DNA of 64,000 nt from Gemmatimonadota bacterium (GTDB lineage: Bacteria; Gemmatimonadota; Gemmatimonadetes; Longimicrobiales; Gaopeijiaceae): assembly GCA_009692205.1 (NCBI GenBank), contig SHZR01000012.1:1-64000 (forward strand), read 5' to 3'. The position numbers were made by a program, and so were the translations under genes. Position 1 is the first letter of the stretch. Each line of letters begins with the position of its first letter. Below are positions 61,856 through 64,000 of this stretch, piece after piece. Under the pieces are notes generated by a model. The model saw only the letters and a list, made by a program, of their open reading frames with translations. It ran no database searches and was not told the origin of the DNA.

Positions 61856-62554
61856 TCAGGCGCTGGTTGCGGTCCTGATCTCCTCGATCCTCATCTCGAA
61901 CAGCCCTCGCTCGGGAGCGCCCTCTTCGAGGCCCTCGATCGCACGCTCGTAGAGCTCGACGGCGCCCTCGGTGTCCCCACGCTCGGTCCGGATGCGCGCC
62001 GCAGCCTCGAGCGCGTCACGGACCTGGAAGTCGAGGTCGGAGCGGTTGGCGATGGCCAGGTAGATCTCCTCGGCTTCGCCCGCCTGGCCGTCCTGCTCGT
62101 ACGCCGCGGCCAGGAGCGTCGCGGCCTGCAGCTCGAGCGGTCCGCTGGGGGACTCGCCGATCGGCCGGAGTACCGCCTGGGCCTGCTGCGCGCTCCCGTC
62201 CCTCAGGTAGAGGTCACCCAAGAGGATCCGAGCCTCACCCTCGTAGGCGGTGCCGGCGAACCGCTCCAGGAACGTCCCGAGCTCGGTCTTGGCGCCCTCG
62301 GTATCCGAGATCGCCACCGTCTGATAGATCAACTCGAGCTGCTGCGCCGCCTGCTCGCCCAAGGACCGCCGGTAGCTCCGGTAGTAAAGGAGTCCCGCGA
62401 CGGAGATCGCCGCGACGACCGCGAGCACCGTGATGATCTGCTGGTTGCGCTCGGCCCACTTACTGGCATGGAGCACGCGGCTGACGAAGACGTCGTCCGG
62501 CTCCTGACTCGAGGCCGAAGTCGACTTGCGCGTTGCGGGCTTGGGCTGCGACAT
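61856..62554 (-). CDS. Membrane-anchored tetratricopeptide protein (YfgM-like)
   Basis: A 232-residue protein with a cytoplasmic N-terminus (1-40, Ser/Lys-rich), one membrane helix (about 44-62), and TPR-like helical repeats (about 75-220: A-A-Q-Q-L-E-L-I-Y-Q, E-A-R-I-L-L-G-D-L-Y-L, A-A-T-L-L-A-A-A-Y-E, A-V-E-L-Y-E-R-A-I). The layout is that of YfgM-type periplasmic chaperone partners, but similarity is only structural. The frame is open to 62671; the ATG at 62554 begins a more typical N-terminus. The gene is 34 bases after the Crp/Fnr gene. Confidence 0.72.
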   Translation of the reverse strand: MSQPKPATRKSTSASSQEPDDVFVSRVLHASKWAERNQQIITVLAVVAAISVAGLLYYRSYRRSLGEQAAQQLELIYQTVAISDTEGAKTELGTFLERFAGTAYEGEARILLGDLYLRDGSAQQAQAVLRPIGESPSGPLELQAATLLAAAYEQDGQAGEAEEIYLAIANRSDLDFQVRDALEAAARIRTERGDTEGAVELYERAIEGLEEGAPERGLFEMRIEEIRTATSA

Positions 62555-62588
62555 GGGACGAAAAGATGGCTTGGGAAGCGGAAGCCGG

Positions 62589-63281
62589 CTACGGGGCCGG
62601 CTTTTCGGCGGACGGGTGATACCCGGCGAGGGCCAGGAGATCCCTCGGCCGCTGGAGCGAGAGGCACCCATCCCGGGTGGTGGCGAGGACGCCGTCGTAG
62701 AGCCAATCGTTGAGGAGGGTCGTCACGGTGGCTCGGTGCGCCCCGGCGAGGTCGGCGAGCACCTGGTGCGTGAGCTTCTGCGAGAGGTGGATCCCCCGCC
62801 CCTCGGGCTCCCCGCACCGCTCCCCCATATCGAGCAACACCTCGGCGAGCCGCTGAGCCGCGCTCGGTCCATGGGATCCGCCCTGCGCGTGCCTCAGCCG
62901 GTGCAGCTCACGCTCCATCCCCTCGAGATACGCATCCAGGGTGCTCTTCGCCGTCTTGAGGCCGTGGAGCACGCCGCCCTTGGGGAGCGGGTGCACGATG
63001 CACGTCGAGCCGGCGATCGCCCCGTAGCGGCGCAGTCCCTCGGTGAGCGCCTCGTCGCCGAAGATCTCCCACGGGAGCGCCACGCCGACCGTGCGCTCGG
63101 GAAGCCCGGGCTCCATGCCCGGCAGCACGAGTCGCATGAAGCCGCCGCGCACGAGATAGACCTCTCGCGCATCGTCCCCTGGAGCGTAGAGCGCCCTGCC
63201 CTTCACCAGCCTCACCCCCTCGGACTTCTTCACCAACCGAAAGAGCTTCCGGTCGCGAGGGGGATTGAGCCGGAACGGCAT
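62589..63281 (-). CDS. Crp/Fnr family transcriptional regulator
   Basis: A 230-residue regulator. The cyclic-nucleotide-like barrel (about 15-125) has G-R-A-L-Y-A-P-G-D-D-A-R-E-V-Y-L-V-R-G-G and L-P-W-E-I-F-G-D-E-A; the dimer helix is followed by a winged helix (about 165-215) with L-S-Q-K-L-T-H-Q-V-L-A-D-L-A-G-A-H-R-A-T-V. No N-terminal Fe-S cysteines are seen, so it is not an Fnr-type oxygen sensor. It starts 2 bases after the MFS gene, its probable operon partner. Confidence 0.86.
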   Translation of the reverse strand: MPFRLNPPRDRKLFRLVKKSEGVRLVKGRALYAPGDDAREVYLVRGGFMRLVLPGMEPGLPERTVGVALPWEIFGDEALTEGLRRYGAIAGSTCIVHPLPKGGVLHGLKTAKSTLDAYLEGMERELHRLRHAQGGSHGPSAAQRLAEVLLDMGERCGEPEGRGIHLSQKLTHQVLADLAGAHRATVTTLLNDWLYDGVLATTRDGCLSLQRPRDLLALAGYHPSAEKPAP

Positions 63282-63283
63282 CG

Positions 63284-64000
63284 TCAGCGGCCGGACGTGG
63301 GCGGTGAGACGACCGGCTCGAGCGCGGGATGGAACGCGAGCCCGAGCGCGATCAGGATGGCGGGCATGCAGAGGAGCGCGGCCGGATAGGGGCCCAACGC
63401 GTCGGCCAGCGCTCCGGTGCCGAGCACGCCGACCGAGCCGGTCGCCCAGGCGAGCCCCATCACGATGCCCGAGCTCACGCCCGCCGCCGAGGGCAGGCTC
63501 TCCTGAGCCATCACGACGATAGGCGGGAGTGTCGCGAGCCCGAGGAACCCCGCGGTCGCGATCGCGACGAGGCCTAGCGCGCTCGTGGGGCCGAGCCACA
63601 CCGCCGCGAGGTGCGCAGGAAGCGCCCAGAAGCACAGACGCACGAGCAGCGTGCGCCGGCTCATGTGGTCCGCGAGCAGGCCGCCCATCACCATGCCGAA
63701 CGACTGCGCTCCGAGATAGACGCTCAACGCGACCGCCCCGAGCGTCTCGCTGCCTCCGGCCTCGGAGACGATGATCGGCTCCATGGTGAGAAAGCTGCGC
63801 TGCACGAACGACATCGTCGCGCTGATCCCGAACATGAGCCCGAGCGGCCCGCGGAGCTGCGCGAGGACCGCGCCCGGCGGAGGTGGAAGCGTGGCGGCGT
63901 GGGGATCGTCCCGGTCGCTCGGCAGCCCGAGGAAGATGAGCGGCGCGAGCACCACGGCGGGGATCATCGCGACCCACAGCCCATCGAGCCCGCTCCGCTG
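63284..64000 (-). CDS. MFS transporter, 3' part
   Basis: The last 238 or so residues of a major facilitator protein whose start lies beyond the window. About six membrane helices are visible, corresponding to the C-terminal half, with the D-H-M-S-R-R-T-L-L-V-R loop that follows a helix (the conserved inter-helix basic motif). Overall it resembles fosmidomycin-resistance-like efflux proteins, but the family is broad and the substrate is unknown. It is directly followed by the Crp/Fnr gene. Confidence 0.75.
   Translation of the reverse strand, partial: QRSGLDGLWVAMIPAVVLAPLIFLGLPSDRDDPHAATLPPPPGAVLAQLRGPLGLMFGISATMSFVQRSFLTMEPIIVSEAGGSETLGAVALSVYLGAQSFGMVMGGLLADHMSRRTLLVRLCFWALPAHLAAVWLGPTSALGLVAIATAGFLGLATLPPIVVMAQESLPSAAGVSSGIVMGLAWATGSVGVLGTGALADALGPYPAALLCMPAILIALGLAFHPALEPVVSPPTSGR

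Overview
This 64 kb stretch is high-GC and gene-dense. It comes from a diderm (LPS-bearing) bacterium with an aerobic-type respiratory chain: it carries a 14-subunit complex I, Kdo synthesis, Lpt export genes and sigma-54. The gene content and the frequent GTG/TTG starts would fit Gemmatimonadota or a similar deep-branching high-GC phylum. No rRNA or other lineage marker was seen, so the phylum is an inference. No tRNA, rRNA, CRISPR array or complete insertion sequence was found.

Layout. 0-4 kb: the tail of a PIN (VapC-like) toxin, an exported NHL-propeller protein, an unknown protein, and dcd (dCTP deaminase) interrupted by an HNH-containing intein right after the catalytic arginine. 3.8-18.4 kb: nuoA-N in canonical order, mostly with 4-10 base overlaps or near-zero spacing, behind a good TTGACA promoter. 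18.4-22.6 kb: a phosphohexomutase and a large UPF0182 membrane protein. 22.6-24.8 kb: a small accessory patch (AAA/DUF4143 ATPase, a Phd-like antitoxin and a PIN toxin) with an 89% identical 65-bp hairpin repeat on each side of the toxin-antitoxin pair. 24.8-27.7 kb: sucC-sucD-CBS protein-ndk. 27.8-35.9 kb: yceD-rpmF-plsX-fabH-fabD-fabG-acpP-fabF (fatty acid synthesis), then ispF, a DedA protein and xerD. 35.9-36.2 kb: a non-coding convergent junction with two large palindromic elements that share a conserved interior but have different, self-complementary outer stems. 36.2-41.8 kb: an S41 protease, nadE, a zinc-ribbon membrane protein, a trpG/pabA-type amidotransferase and a truncated amidohydrolase lipoprotein. 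41.8-51.1 kb: kdsB-pyrG-kdsA-kdsC-kdsD-lptC-lptA-lptB-rpoN, which takes Kdo from synthesis to LPS export. 51.1-59.3 kb: a surface-polysaccharide/glycolipid run (two GT2 enzymes, UDP-GlcNAc epimerase, GT4, YfhO-like protein, flippase-like membrane protein, methyltransferase). 59.3-61.8 kb: a CYTH protein, RlpA, a frameshifted membrane gene, a CopG/PIN toxin-antitoxin pair and an orphan BrnA-type antitoxin. 61.9-64 kb (minus strand): a TPR protein, a Crp/Fnr regulator and the 3' part of an MFS transporter.

Regulation readable from the sequence. Several promoters share TTGAnn-N16-18-TAGnTT. At five loci a TAnnnT hexamer lies 7-8 bases before a start codon that has no Shine-Dalgarno sequence, which predicts leaderless mRNAs. 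One of these opens a 17-codon leader ORF that overlaps the TTG start of kdsB. The CopG antitoxin has a 23-bp near-perfect palindrome covering its own start codon.

The strongest candidates for something undescribed are the paired palindromic elements at 35.87-36.19 kb, the dcd intein, the leaderless leader peptide of kdsB, and the hairpin repeats around the toxin-antitoxin module, one of which lies in the predicted 5' UTR of sucCD.
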